Below are positions 47,926-57,228 of a DNA stretch of 64,000 bases, one piece after another. The DNA lies in the NCBI RefSeq assembly GCF_038096175.1, contig NZ_CP151099.1, positions 4,062,501 through 4,126,500 on the forward strand, read 5' to 3'. Position 1 is the first letter of the stretch. Each line of letters starts with the position of its first letter. This stretch comes from Nostoc sp. UHCC 0302. GTDB lineage: Bacteria > Cyanobacteriota > Cyanobacteriia > Cyanobacteriales > Nostocaceae. A program made the translations under genes and the position numbers. Below the pieces are notes generated by a model. The model did not search any database and had not been told where the DNA came from. It worked only from the letters and a program-made list of their open reading frames with translations.

Positions 47926-48352
47926 AAGCTCCTAATTCTGGGTGAAATGGTACAATTTCTTCTCTAATTTCTAGCCCCAGTTGTTCTAACATGGCGCGTA
48001 AAACAGCATCTGGTGATAAACGAAAATAGCTTGGGGTAATTTCTACAGGTACATGGCGATTCCCTAAATGGTATGCTGCGCGTAGTAATAAAAGCGGTGT
48101 TTGAGCAAAAACAGTCAAAACTAATTCTGGTTTAGCTGTAATTCTTACTAAAGTCCCATTCACTTCGTCTTGCAGAATATCGCCATCCCGTAGCACTGTT
48201 CCTCTGGGTAAACGCAAAAACACAACTTTGTTATCTTCAATCTCAAAACGATGACGACTGCGGGTGCGTTCTTCTGCTGTAAGGGCGAGAGTTAAGGCGA
48301 CTGTTGTATTAGAGTTTGGCGGTTTACGTTCAGTCAACGTTAGCATCATCAA
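47900..48352 (-). CDS. ureE: Urease accessory nickel chaperone UreE
   Basis: 150 residues. The N-terminal part ([36 protein letters not shown]) and the C-terminal metallochaperone part ([13 protein letters not shown]) are typical; the conserved GNRH His binds nickel. The short His tail GQHHHAH is a nickel-binding extension. First gene of the ureE-ureF-ureG group as seen here. Confidence 0.95.
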   Translation of the reverse strand: MMMLTLTERKPPNSNTTVALTLALTAEERTRSRHRFEIEDNKVVFLRLPRGTVLRDGDILQDEVNGTLVRITAKPELVLTVFAQTPLLLLRAAYHLGNRHVPVEITPSYFRLSPDAVLRAMLEQLGLEIREEIVPFHPELGAYGQHHHAH

Positions 48353-48573
48353 TTAAAAATGCACAATGACAACTTGTAAGTAGAATACAGCAGGGAAAAG
48401 CTATTCAGTCAAAGGGTTTGTCTGGTTGGCATTTTACATTTAATTATGTCTACCTAGTTATATAAATAAGAAAACTGACACATACTCATCGTATATGCCA
48501 GTCTGTTGTGATTTTTACTGGAAACGTTGGAGTTAATTACACGAAAGCAATTACGGCTTTAGGAGTATCAATA

Positions 48574-49497
48574 TTATTCGCCGATAACCGTCGTGCGTTC
48601 AACTAAAGGGGGTGCGCTAGCACCGTTACCTTGCTGCTGCAATGCTGGATCTTTGGGCGTGCCGTGAAGTCGAGGATCAGGCTGCGGTGGATGTGGTTCT
48701 GTCCCCAGTGGTTCAGGATTCTCAACATACTGGAATTCTCCTTTGCCATCTATGGAAGGCCCTTTTGCCCAGCGACCTTCGGCACTTTGAGTACCTTCTG
48801 AGTTGTTCCAGAATTGATAGGCAAATTCGTTCTTCCCATATTCGTGTGCGACTTTGGGAACAACTGTACCTTCAAATCCTTCTCTTTGCAGATCCTCAAT
48901 CGCTGCTAGCCACTGGTTTTGATGCATGGTATCGCGGGCGATCATAAAACTGAGGGTATCTTTCACTCCTGGGTCGTCTGTCATTTCAAACAACCGTACA
49001 GCCTGTACGAGACCCTGAGATTCAGCATGGAGATTAGAGCGAAAGTCTGCTAAGAGGTTACCACTAGCGACAATGAAGCGACCATTCCAAGGGAAACCAA
49101 CGCTGTCACTTGGTGTAGCACCTCCGCCTGAAACAATGGCGTGCTGTGGGTTCATGGCTGCTGTAATCACATCTCGTGGGTTTATACCGCCCATAACCGC
49201 ACCGACAACTGGATCTTTTGCACCATCCTCTTGGTATTTAATTGGGGCTTTGTCCAACAGATGGGCGATCATCGTGGCTAGCATCTCGACATGACCGATT
49301 TCCTCAGTACCGATGTCTAGCAGCATATCTCGGTACTTCGCAGGGCCACGACAGTTCCAACCCTGAAACAGATACTGCATCATGACGGTCATTTCCCCAA
49401 ATACACCACCAATGAGTTCCTGAACCTTCTTGGCATAAACTGCATCAGGATTTGTAGGTGGTGTGAAGTACTGTAACCGTTTCGTATGGTAAAACAT
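48574..49497 (-). CDS. Manganese catalase
   Basis: 307 residues, normal length. The ferritin-like core has the dimanganese ligands: E35 in GGVFGEMTVMMQYLFQGW, E66 and H69 in DIGTEEIGHVEML, E159 in NLHAESQGL, and H192 in IARDTMHQNQW. It breaks hydrogen peroxide into water and oxygen in the cytosol without haem. The C-terminal tail (about 235-307) is Pro/Gln-rich and variable. It is the last gene of a minus-strand run of stress-related genes; a 439-bp spacer separates it from the cupin gene, so it may have its own promoter. Confidence 0.96.
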   Translation of the reverse strand: MFYHTKRLQYFTPPTNPDAVYAKKVQELIGGVFGEMTVMMQYLFQGWNCRGPAKYRDMLLDIGTEEIGHVEMLATMIAHLLDKAPIKYQEDGAKDPVVGAVMGGINPRDVITAAMNPQHAIVSGGGATPSDSVGFPWNGRFIVASGNLLADFRSNLHAESQGLVQAVRLFEMTDDPGVKDTLSFMIARDTMHQNQWLAAIEDLQREGFEGTVVPKVAHEYGKNEFAYQFWNNSEGTQSAEGRWAKGPSIDGKGEFQYVENPEPLGTEPHPPQPDPRLHGTPKDPALQQQGNGASAPPLVERTTVIGE

Positions 49498-49936
49498 TAG
49501 CCTTCCTCATTGATTGAATATTGAATTGACACAAATTCAGACTTTTCTGATGTTTGTGAAGGCAGCCTAGCAGGTTGCTCAACTTCGATTGAGAGACGTT
49601 GCATTACAATGTCTCTACACGCATGAAATCTGTAGTAACAATCTTTAACCGAACTGTATTGTGTGCGGCTCAAGGCAGCGTAGCAAGTAGCGTTAGACTG
49701 CCTATCGTTGTTTATACTTCTAGGAAACCTCTTAAATCTTTTATGTTCATCATTCTGTAGTTACAGAAAAAATACTTTATTTTTAAGTATATTGACGGAG
49801 GGAAGTTCGTTCACTAGCAGGGTCAATAAATCTGATCTTTCAGTCTAATAGGTGAAAAAATAACAGAAAAACCAGAGACTCTGCCTCTGGTTTGATTTGA
49901 CTAATCTGAGAAGGGAAAAGAGTAAATAATTACATT
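49498..49936. other. Upstream region of the Mn-catalase gene, with a GAGACG hairpin
   Basis: 439 bases. A hairpin-type repeat (AGAGACGTTGCATTACAATGTCTCT, split here at 49592-49617) matches the core of the element at 55884. An AACCGAACTGTATTG dispersed piece lies near 49648. AAACCAGAGACTCTGCCTCTGGTTT (about 49868-49893) forms a stem after the cupin stop and may terminate that gene. No coding frame. Confidence 0.5.
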
Positions 49937-50278
49937 TCAATCTTCATCACGCCCATGAACTTGAGCGGGCGGACTGGTTGCTTCAACAGCGGTGAATGAT
50001 TCCAAAATTTTGTAGGTGTGGGAGACTCCTTTTGCCACTACCCAGGAGTTTCCTGGTTCAAGTAAAATCTTTTGACCTTCAATGTGTAACTCTGCGCGAC
50101 CATTAATTACATAACCAACTGTTTCATATTCCCGTGCTTTTGATTCTTTGGCTTCTCCCGGTTGTTCATTTTCCCAAAGACGCATCGACACAGACTTACC
50201 AGATGCGAGATATTTCTGGCCTAGCTGACCTTTGGGTGAATGGGTAGAGTCTATTTTTGTCACGCTTGTATCAGTCAT
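49937..50278 (-). CDS. Small cupin-domain protein
   Basis: 113 residues from ATG 50278 (MTDTSVTKIDSTHS), preceded by GAGGAAAC; a longer frame to 50344 was rejected. Single cupin barrel: MRLWENEQPGEAKESKAREYETVGYVINGRAELHIEG holds the first motif in degenerate form (Glu and Tyr instead of the two His) and PGNSWVVAKGVSHTYKI the second with one His. Metal binding may be weak. The function is unknown. It lies 58 bp past the residues of the Gfo/Idh gene's stop region on the same strand, so they could share a transcript. Confidence 0.85.
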   Translation of the reverse strand: MTDTSVTKIDSTHSPKGQLGQKYLASGKSVSMRLWENEQPGEAKESKAREYETVGYVINGRAELHIEGQKILLEPGNSWVVAKGVSHTYKILESFTAVEATSPPAQVHGRDED

Positions 50279-50402
50279 ATTTGTTTCCTCATTTTTTGGG
50301 AATTGGGGATTATGGTAGAGATGTGCTATGGCGCATCTCTCCATAACAATGGTCTATCTGTTAGATTCTTTTTTCAAAATGGTAGATTTTGTGTGCTACG
50401 GA

Positions 50403-51587
50403 TTAAACTTTGATTGTTTTGCCTGTGCGTGCTGCTTCGTAAATCAATTGCATCAGCCTCACGTCTTGTAAACCTTCTTCACCTGGAGTTTTAGGTTGTT
50501 TATTCTGGATAATAGACTCGGACAAATGATCTATCTCTAGGGCGAATTGGTTCTTTTCTTCAATATTTCGCTCCTCGTTGCCGTCTTTGCGCTTAATTGT
50601 GAGACGGTGTTGATAGTAGTCAGTTGCTGGATCTAATTCTAAGGTGGCATCAGCCCCGAAGACTTGGATACGTTTTGTATCGGCGTAGCCGTAGCTGGAG
50701 GTACAGTTGGCAAGTACTCCACTAGGGAAACGTAGCATAAAGTTGACATTTTCTTCGACTTCCCCAAAGCGGGGGTCGCCAGGGGTGCTATACATCATGG
50801 CGCTGATTTCTTGCGGTTCCTCGCCTGTGATGTACCGAGTGGCATTTAAAGCGTAGATACCAATGTCGTAAAGAGAACCGCCGCCAGCGAGTTTTTTATT
50901 TGCCCGCCAGCGGTCTGCGGGGTCTTTGGGGTCGAGGTTGCGTCCGTGGTCAGAAACGATCGCTTTTAATTTACCAAGTTTCCCGCTTTGAGCAAGTTCG
51001 ATAGCTGCGAGGTTGTAAGGTTCATACTGGGCTCGGTAAGCAATCATTAACTTGCGATCGCTTTTTTTGGCCGCGTTAATCATTGCTTGGCATTCCTCGA
51101 CATTAATCGCCATCGGCTTCTCACACATGATGTGTTTACCAGCTTGGGCGGCGCGAATGCTGTATTCGGCGTGTAACCCGTTAGGCAAGATGATATAAAT
51201 AACATCTACCTCTGGATTATTGCGGATACTGTCGAAGTTCTGGTAGTTATAGATATTCTTGGGATTAACACCGTATTGCTGTGCATATTGCTCAGCTTTG
51301 GCGCGATCGCCACTCACTAAAGCTACCAACTTTGAACGCTTACATTCACCAAAGGATGGAATAATCTGTTGTGTGGCAAACTTGCCTAAACCAACAATCG
51401 CCCATCCTAACTTTTTGTCTGGAGGTAGAGGCGGTTCCTTGGTTGATGCTGGCCCCGCTTGCGCTAGAGTCCGCATTGGTCTAAGAATTGTTCCCACTGC
51501 CCCAGCCACACCAAGCGCCATGAACCCAAAACCTGCTTTATATAAAAGGGTACGGCGTGTAAGTTCTGATTTGAGGATGTCGAACAT
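50403..51587 (-). CDS. Tat-exported Gfo/Idh/MocA-type oxidoreductase
   Basis: 394 residues. The N-terminus carries a twin-arginine signal (LTRRTLLYKAGFGFMALGV ... TLAQAG, about 9-45). The Rossmann domain follows (LGWAIVGLGKFATQQIIPSF), with the family motif HIMCEKPMAINVEEC and a C-terminal alpha/beta domain including GGGSLYDIGIYALN. Resembles periplasmic glucose-fructose oxidoreductase of Zymomonas, which keeps NADP bound tightly. Folding with cofactor before Tat export fits. The substrate is probably a sugar or polyol, not determined. Confidence 0.93.
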   Translation of the reverse strand: MFDILKSELTRRTLLYKAGFGFMALGVAGAVGTILRPMRTLAQAGPASTKEPPLPPDKKLGWAIVGLGKFATQQIIPSFGECKRSKLVALVSGDRAKAEQYAQQYGVNPKNIYNYQNFDSIRNNPEVDVIYIILPNGLHAEYSIRAAQAGKHIMCEKPMAINVEECQAMINAAKKSDRKLMIAYRAQYEPYNLAAIELAQSGKLGKLKAIVSDHGRNLDPKDPADRWRANKKLAGGGSLYDIGIYALNATRYITGEEPQEISAMMYSTPGDPRFGEVEENVNFMLRFPSGVLANCTSSYGYADTKRIQVFGADATLELDPATDYYQHRLTIKRKDGNEERNIEEKNQFALEIDHLSESIIQNKQPKTPGEEGLQDVRLMQLIYEAARTGKTIKV

Positions 51588-51589
51588 TG

Positions 51590-51660
51590 TTAGTCAAAAG
51601 TCAAGGGTCAGGGGTCAAGGGTCAAGATCAATACTTTGACTTTGGACTCTTGACTCTGCG
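51590..51660. repeat. GTCAAGG heptamer repeat
   Basis: AGTCAAAAGTCAAGGGTCAGGGGTCAAGG-type heptamers and their inverse, between the Gfo/Idh start and the Zn-dehydrogenase stop. Confidence 0.65.
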
Positions 51661-51667
51661 AAACAGC

Positions 51668-52837
51668 TCATGGTTTAAGTACAACCTTGATGCAGTTGTC
51701 TTTTTTGTGCTTGAAGATTTCGTAACCGTGTGGGGCTTGTTCTAGTGGTAGGGTGTGGGTGATGACGAAGGATGGATCGATGTCACCGTTTTGGATGTGT
51801 TCTAGTAACGGGCGCAAGTATCTCTGGACGTGGGTTTGTCCCATTTTGAAAGTTAAACCCTTGTTCATGGCTGCACCCATCGGGATTTTATCTAAAAAGC
51901 CGCCGTAAGCCCCTGCAATGGATACGTGACCACCTTTACCACAAGCTACTATTGCATTCCGTAAAGCTGTGGGACGGTCGGTTTCTAGACGCACTGCTTG
52001 TTTTACTTGGTCGTATAAACCCATAAAATCAGTGCCGTGTGCCTCTAGCCCGACTGCATCAATCACAGCATCGGGGCCACGACCGCCAGTCATTTCTTTG
52101 AGGGCTTCACCGACATCCACTTCTTCGTAGTTAAGGATTTCGGCTTTGCCCTGTTCTTTAGCCATTTGCAAACGTTCGGGAACCCGGTCGATCGCAATCA
52201 CGCGTTCTGCACCGAACAGATGTGCGCTTCTGATAGCAAATTGCCCAACTGGGCCACAACCCCAAATCGCAACAATGTCGCCGGGTTTAATGTGGCAGTT
52301 TTCCGCCGCCATGTAACCTGTGGGAAAAATATCTGTTAAGAATAATACTTGTTCATCTTTTAATCCATCAGGGATTTTGAACAAGCCGACATCTGCAAAG
52401 GGAACTCTCGCATACTCAGCTTGACCGCCTGCATAACCACCAAATAGGTGAGAGTAGCCAAATAAGCCAGATGGTGAATGACCCATTAACTTTTCTATCA
52501 ATGGCCCATTGGGGTTTGAATTATCGCACAATGACCACAAATCGCGATTGCAGAAAAAGCAATTACCACAGGAGATAGTGAAGGGAACAACGACGCGATC
52601 GCCTATTTGCACATTCTTTACAGAACTTCCCAATTCCACGACTTCTCCCATAAATTCATGGCCAAGGATATCCCCCTTTTCCATTGTGGGAATGTAGCCA
52701 TTGTAAAGATGCAAATCTGAACCACAAATCGCTGTTGAGGTAATCTTAACAATGGCATCACGTGGGTTGAGAATTTTAGGATCTGGCACTGTCTCAACTC
52801 GCACATCATTGGCACTGTGCCAGCAAACTGCTTTCAT
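51668..52837 (-). CDS. Zinc-dependent alcohol dehydrogenase (formaldehyde-dehydrogenase-like), copy 2
   Basis: 389 residues. Catalytic zinc ligands C38 ([10 protein letters not shown]) and H60-E61 ([14 protein letters not shown]); structural zinc C90, C93, C96, C104 ([16 protein letters not shown]). Rossmann motif [14 protein letters not shown] at about 192-205. The long insert and NSNPNG resemble the glutathione-independent formaldehyde-dismutase group of class III-like medium-chain dehydrogenases. The paralogue at 53807-54976 has the same length and end ([12 protein letters not shown]). Aldehyde or alcohol detoxification is likely. Substrate unknown. Confidence 0.93.
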   Translation of the reverse strand: MKAVCWHSANDVRVETVPDPKILNPRDAIVKITSTAICGSDLHLYNGYIPTMEKGDILGHEFMGEVVELGSSVKNVQIGDRVVVPFTISCGNCFFCNRDLWSLCDNSNPNGPLIEKLMGHSPSGLFGYSHLFGGYAGGQAEYARVPFADVGLFKIPDGLKDEQVLFLTDIFPTGYMAAENCHIKPGDIVAIWGCGPVGQFAIRSAHLFGAERVIAIDRVPERLQMAKEQGKAEILNYEEVDVGEALKEMTGGRGPDAVIDAVGLEAHGTDFMGLYDQVKQAVRLETDRPTALRNAIVACGKGGHVSIAGAYGGFLDKIPMGAAMNKGLTFKMGQTHVQRYLRPLLEHIQNGDIDPSFVITHTLPLEQAPHGYEIFKHKKDNCIKVVLKP

Positions 52838-53205
52838 AGTAAATATTCCTTAGTCAACCCTTCGGGAAAATTCAAAATTCAAAAAAGATTCTTCATTTTG
52901 AATTTTGAATTGCAACGTATCAATGGCCATTTGACCTAATTTTTCGTCATTTGTCTTTGCACAAATGACCATCTGGGTATCTCCTTCTCTCTAAAGAGAA
53001 GAGCTTTAAGCCAGTTTCCTATAGCGGAAATTCTTGTTCGCCTTGGTCTCCTTTAAGAGAAGTTCTGATGACTTTGGTAGTGAGTTTGGCGCAATCAGAG
53101 GAAGCTTTCGCTTAAACTTCTCATCGGTAAAGCACTAGCTCGGAAACCCGCCTTTAGGACTGACTTATTACACTAGTTTACAAAGGAGAAATAACTAAGA
53201 ACAAA
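52838..53205. other. Intergenic region with AATTCAAAATTC inverted repeats
   Basis: 368 bases. AATTCAAAATTCAAAA and ATTTTGAATTTTGAATT (52866-52911) form an inverted pair of heptamer-like units. A CTCTCTAAAGAGAAGAG palindrome and a TTTAAGAGAAG relic follow. No gene. Confidence 0.55.
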
Positions 53206-53742
53206 TTATCTTGCAGGAGTTTTATAATATCCTTCACCTTCTTTAGGTTTGGCATTCAAAAACTCTTTTGTACTGCGAGGTAATGGTTCATCAAGATTAA
53301 GTTTGTTCTTGATATTTTCAGCAGTTCCTTTGGCTCTTTCAATTATGTTTTCGTCGTCATTAGGGGTTCCTTTGTAATAAGTTCCCTCTGGGGTTCTCAC
53401 AGTGTCACCGATGTTTCTTCTGGCATTATCAACAGTGTCTCTCAGATTTCTTTTGGCGTTATCAGCAGTGTCTCTAAGGTTTGTCCTTGCTCTGTCACCA
53501 TCGGTAGTATCTTTCAAGATTCTACTAGCTCTTTCACCTAACGGATTATCATTCCTAACGCTCTCTCTGACATCGAGTGTTCCTTTGTAATAAGTACCCT
53601 CTGGTGTTCTCACTGTGTTATCAGCTTGTGCTGGCAGTGTATAGCCAAAAGCTTGCATAACAAAAACTGTCAATCCTGCCAGAACAACTGTTATAACCTG
53701 ACGCAAACGTAGATTCCGTAGCCAAGAAATTACATGAGTCAT
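53206..53742 (-). CDS. Exported repeat protein with RTPEGTYYKG motifs
   Basis: 178 residues. Hydrophobic segment and signal-peptide-like end (about 15-41, cleavage after LPAQA likely). The mature part carries TVRTPEGTYYKGT twice (43-55 and 114-126) and a degenerate third form KEGEGYYKTPAR at the C-terminus. Between the first two lies an 11-residue repeat (NLRDTADNAKR, NLRDTVDNARR) of LEA-like amphipathic character. The family was not recognised. It lies between two Zn-dehydrogenases on the same strand. A desiccation or envelope-stress role is a guess from the LEA-like repeat and neighbours. Confidence 0.75.
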   Translation of the reverse strand: MTHVISWLRNLRLRQVITVVLAGLTVFVMQAFGYTLPAQADNTVRTPEGTYYKGTLDVRESVRNDNPLGERASRILKDTTDGDRARTNLRDTADNAKRNLRDTVDNARRNIGDTVRTPEGTYYKGTPNDDENIIERAKGTAENIKNKLNLDEPLPRSTKEFLNAKPKEGEGYYKTPAR

Positions 53743-53806
53743 AAAAGTCCTCCGATTTAATTATTTAATGCTGTATTTAGCTAATAGCTAATAGCTATTA
53801 GCTATC

Positions 53807-54976
53807 TCAAGGTTTCAGAACAACTTTGATACAGTTGTCCTTTTTTTGTTGAAATATGTCATAGCCGTAGGGTGCTTGTTCCAAGGGTAGTTGATGGGTA
53901 ACAACTAAAGATGGATCGAGTTTTCCATCTAAGACTAGCTGTAACAGTAAATGCATATATTTTTGTCCATGCATTTGTCCCATCCTGAAAGTTAAGGCTT
54001 TGTTGAAGGCTGCACCAAAGGGCATTTTATCCACAAAGCCACCATAAACACCCATTACGGAAAGGGTGCCTCCTTTACGACAAGCGACCATCATTTGACG
54101 CAGTACGTGAGGACGGTCGGTTTCTAAGCGTAGTTTTTGCTTAGTCTGGTCGTAAAAGTCTTCTAAACCCACGCCGTGCGCTTCTAAACCAACAGCATCA
54201 ATACACGCATCGGGGCCTCTCCCGCCGGTCATCTCTTTTAACGCTTCGCCAGCATCAACTTCTTCATAATTGATTACTTCGGCTTTGGCGTATCTTTTGG
54301 CTAATTCCAGACGTTCGGGAAAGCGGTCTATGGCGATAACTTTTTCTGCACCCATCAAGTAGGCGCTGATCATGGCAAACTGTCCGACAGCGCCGCAACC
54401 CCAAACGGCTACAGTATCACCTGGCTGAATATCGCATAATTCTGCACCCATGTAGCCGGTGGGGATGGCGTCGGAGATGAATAATAGCATCTCGTCCGGC
54501 AAATCTGGCGGAACTTTAACAACACCGACATCAGCATAAGGTACTCGCACATATTCTGCTTGTGCGCCTGCATAACCCCCGAAGGCATGAGAGTAGCCGT
54601 AAATTGCTGAGGTGATATTGCCGAATAACTTTTCTTCAATCCAACCATTGGGGTTGGAGTTATCGCACAATGACCACATATCACGCTGGCAGTAATTACA
54701 ATTACCACAGCCAATTGTAGAAGGAACAACAACGCGATCGCCTATTTTTAAGTTGCTGATTCCTCTACCAACTTCTACGACTTCCCCCATAAATTCGTGA
54801 CCAATAATGTCACCTTGTTTAACTGTGGGAATGTAACCGCCATAAATATGGAGATCCGAGCCGCAAATCGCCGTTGAAGTAATTTTGATAATAGCGTCAC
54901 GCGGATTGAGAATTTTTGGATCTGGCACTGTCTCCACACGGACATCATTAGCGCCGTACCAGCAAACTGCTTTCAT
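53807..54976 (-). CDS. Zinc-dependent alcohol dehydrogenase (formaldehyde-dehydrogenase-like), copy 1
   Basis: 389 residues, same length as its paralogue at 51668. Catalytic zinc C38 and H60-E61 ([14 protein letters not shown]), structural zinc cysteines in GCGNCNYCQRDMWSLC, nucleotide motif WGCGAVGQFAMISA. Stretches such as [20 protein letters not shown] are nearly shared by both copies. The two genes flank the exported repeat protein, suggesting duplication of a dehydrogenase in a stress cluster and divergence of substrate. Cytosolic. Confidence 0.93.
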   Translation of the reverse strand: MKAVCWYGANDVRVETVPDPKILNPRDAIIKITSTAICGSDLHIYGGYIPTVKQGDIIGHEFMGEVVEVGRGISNLKIGDRVVVPSTIGCGNCNYCQRDMWSLCDNSNPNGWIEEKLFGNITSAIYGYSHAFGGYAGAQAEYVRVPYADVGVVKVPPDLPDEMLLFISDAIPTGYMGAELCDIQPGDTVAVWGCGAVGQFAMISAYLMGAEKVIAIDRFPERLELAKRYAKAEVINYEEVDAGEALKEMTGGRGPDACIDAVGLEAHGVGLEDFYDQTKQKLRLETDRPHVLRQMMVACRKGGTLSVMGVYGGFVDKMPFGAAFNKALTFRMGQMHGQKYMHLLLQLVLDGKLDPSLVVTHQLPLEQAPYGYDIFQQKKDNCIKVVLKP

Positions 54977-55034
54977 GTTATTTTGTCATTTGTCATTGGT
55001 CATTTGTCAGTGGTATTCTTCTTCTCCCTTCTGC

Positions 55035-55754
55035 CTACTTGCGTCCAGAAGGTTGACCTTCGGTGGTGGCGATTTCGCCTGTTTCCATTAGCATTTTGAA
55101 GCGGCGTAATTCGTCGCCTATTTGCTGTTCTGGTTCTTCACCAAAAAGTTTAGCTACCGCAGCTGTTAGCGCTCCACCAGGGGGGTTATATTCTAGAACA
55201 ACCTTGACTTCCGTACCGCGATCGCCTGGTGCTTTTTTAAAGCGGACAAAACCAGAATTATCAACGTCTGCACCTTCAACGGAAGCCCAAGAAATAAACT
55301 CGTTTTCTCGGTCTTCGAGAATGTCTGCATCCCATTCTACACTGTTACCCAAGGGTGCATTCGTAATCCAGTGGGAACGTTTCTCGTTGTAAACTTTCAC
55401 AGATTTGAGATGCTTCATGAATGTTGGCAGATTCTCAAAGTTGTGCCAAAAGCGGTACAGTTCATCCGCCGATTTATTGATAGTGACTGTCTTTTCAACT
55501 TTGATGGGTTTATTCACACCTATAGCTTCCTGTGCTTGTTGAATCGTGCTTTGTTTGGTCGCACCTTGATAAATCAAACCGCCACCAGCTAAAGCTGTTA
55601 GCGCTCCCCGTAAAGAGCCTTGCTTTAAACCCATCAGCACCATAGCACCGCCACCTATGAGAGATGCCCAGCGCTCAACTTCACTGGCTTCCCCTTGACT
55701 TGTACTTAGTTTGTCTCCTGGTGTAGAAGTCACTTTTTTATCTCTCCCTATCAA
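55035..55754 (-). CDS. SRPBCC (polyketide cyclase/START-like) protein with N-terminal membrane-type segment
   Basis: 239 residues. N-terminal part (about 25-65): VERWASLIGGGAMVLMGLKQGS and GALTALAGGGLIYQGA, two Gly-rich hydrophobic segments like DUF2892. From about 84 an SRPBCC domain: VEKTVTINKSADELYRFWHNFENLPTFMKHL ... FVRFKKAPGDRGTEVKVVLEY. Such proteins bind hydrophobic ligands; this two-part form is common in bacterial stress islands. It is co-directional with the dehydrogenase genes downstream, 58 bp away. Ligand unknown. Confidence 0.87.
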   Translation of the reverse strand: MIGRDKKVTSTPGDKLSTSQGEASEVERWASLIGGGAMVLMGLKQGSLRGALTALAGGGLIYQGATKQSTIQQAQEAIGVNKPIKVEKTVTINKSADELYRFWHNFENLPTFMKHLKSVKVYNEKRSHWITNAPLGNSVEWDADILEDRENEFISWASVEGADVDNSGFVRFKKAPGDRGTEVKVVLEYNPPGGALTAAVAKLFGEEPEQQIGDELRRFKMLMETGEIATTEGQPSGRK

Positions 55755-55842
55755 TAAATCTCTACTTCAGATACAAACACTCTTGTTTGCCTCTCTAGCA
55801 AACTCCGCTGTCTGTACTTCGTCCGTTTATTTAAAAAACCTG

Positions 55843-55913
55843 ATACCGATTCAATTAATGATTGATTGCAACAAATCTTTTGCTAGAGACGTTGCATTGC
55901 AACGTCTCTACAA
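55843..55913. repeat. Half inverted-repeat element with GACGTTGC hairpin
   Basis: ATACCGATTCAATTAATGATTG matches (split here) the reversed right arm of the element at 33930-34032, but its hairpin is TAGAGACGTTGCATTGCAACGTCTCTA (55884-55910; written in parts: TAGAGACGTTGC and GCAACGTCTCTA). The opposite end is missing. It adjoins the DJ-1 fusion gene stop at 55918. Confidence 0.65.
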
Positions 55914-55917
55914 TGGT

Positions 55918-57015
55918 TTACATCGACACAGCGGCCCCTGTAGTCGGTTTAGGAGGCTGAATTTGAGTGCCTAACCGCGCTCGGTACAATTCCAGTAACC
56001 GTTGCTCGTATTTCAATCCATCGTGGTAAATTTGTTTAAAAATGGCAGTTGCTACTGGGTCAGTAAACATTGCAGATAAATTGCCAATATCGCCTATTCC
56101 CGTTTGCACATCGCCCAAAGCGGAACGTAACTGGAAAATGTCGTCACTTCCTGTCAAGGCAGTTTTCACCTTGGCATACTGATTAGCTACATTTGCGGTT
56201 AAAGAAGGTTTTTCACCAAGTCTGTGGAGATAGGTTTCCAGTTTTTCGATGTGGCGTTGCTTATTGCCAATCATCTCCCCAAAGACAGATTTTACTTCTG
56301 TGTCCGATTCTTTTTCGGCATACTTTTCTAATGCTTCTAGCGAATAACGCTCACCAGCAAGGGCAGTATTTAAGCCTCTACCAATCTCACTTTTAGTTGA
56401 GCCACCCCAAGCATCAGCTAGTTTCCACCATTCCGCAGTTGTATCTTTCTCGTCTGGTAATGCAGCGTCTTTGCCACCATAACCCAAACGACTTAAGATA
56501 GCTGTGGTGAAAATTGGTAAGTCTCCAGGTTCACGAGAAGTAATAAAATTCCCATCAACTACAAGTGGCTCATCTATATAGTTTCCACCTGCATTAATAA
56601 TGTCTTTGCGGATGGCAATAAAACCTGTGACTTGTTTCCCTTTGAGCAAGTCGCCTTCTATTATTAGTTGTGGCCCGTGACAAACTGCTGCGATTAGTTT
56701 GCCTTGTTGCACCGCCTCTTGGACAAAGCGTACTGTATTGGGGTTGCGTCGCATTTTGTCAGGAGCCATTCCACCAGGAATTACTACTGCATCAAATTCG
56801 GCTGCGATCGCTTCTGTCGTAGTACCATCAGCTTGTACGCTGAGCTTGCCACGCTTCCCCTTATATTTTTCATTCATGCGGGAACCAAGAACTACTACTT
56901 CTATTCCCGCTTGTTTTATCCCATTATAAGGAACTGTAAATTCTACATCCTCTACTCCGTTTTCAATGAGGATGGCAACTTTTTTCTTACCGGAATGATT
57001 GTTACTCTGTACCAT
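55918..57015 (-). CDS. Fusion of DJ-1/PfpI domain with a ferritin-like helical domain
   Basis: 365 residues. DJ-1/PfpI domain (about 11-190): KVAILIENGVEDVEFTVPY, VVIPGGMAPD, and the nucleophile elbow LIAAVCHGPQLI with C112-H113. It is followed by a four-helix region (about 205-350): LNTALAGERYSLEALEKYA, IGNKQRHIEKLETYLHRLG, ATAIFKQIYHDGLKYEQRL. The Glu/His pattern on two helix pairs resembles di-iron ferritin-like proteins (DUF2383/DUF892 type). Each half is known separately in stress proteins: glyoxal or protein deglycation and chaperone activity for DJ-1, iron or oxygen chemistry for the helical half. The fused form suggests redox or aldehyde defence. Soluble. Confidence 0.85.
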   Translation of the reverse strand: MVQSNNHSGKKKVAILIENGVEDVEFTVPYNGIKQAGIEVVVLGSRMNEKYKGKRGKLSVQADGTTTEAIAAEFDAVVIPGGMAPDKMRRNPNTVRFVQEAVQQGKLIAAVCHGPQLIIEGDLLKGKQVTGFIAIRKDIINAGGNYIDEPLVVDGNFITSREPGDLPIFTTAILSRLGYGGKDAALPDEKDTTAEWWKLADAWGGSTKSEIGRGLNTALAGERYSLEALEKYAEKESDTEVKSVFGEMIGNKQRHIEKLETYLHRLGEKPSLTANVANQYAKVKTALTGSDDIFQLRSALGDVQTGIGDIGNLSAMFTDPVATAIFKQIYHDGLKYEQRLLELYRARLGTQIQPPKPTTGAAVSM

Positions 57016-57228
57016 TAGTATTACCTGCTTATCTCTGTTTTTTAACTAAATAAAGTATTTAACTATCTGGTAACTAGCTTGTTTTCATTATTAAATTAGT
57101 AAATTAATAATGTTCATGCTATTTACCATAAGCTTTGATGATGGGTTGTCTGATCGCTATTGATGGATTGATGGTAGGAATTTTTAATTTCCTAATCGCT
57201 GTTGTGCCGCAGGTGATTCGCTAAATGG

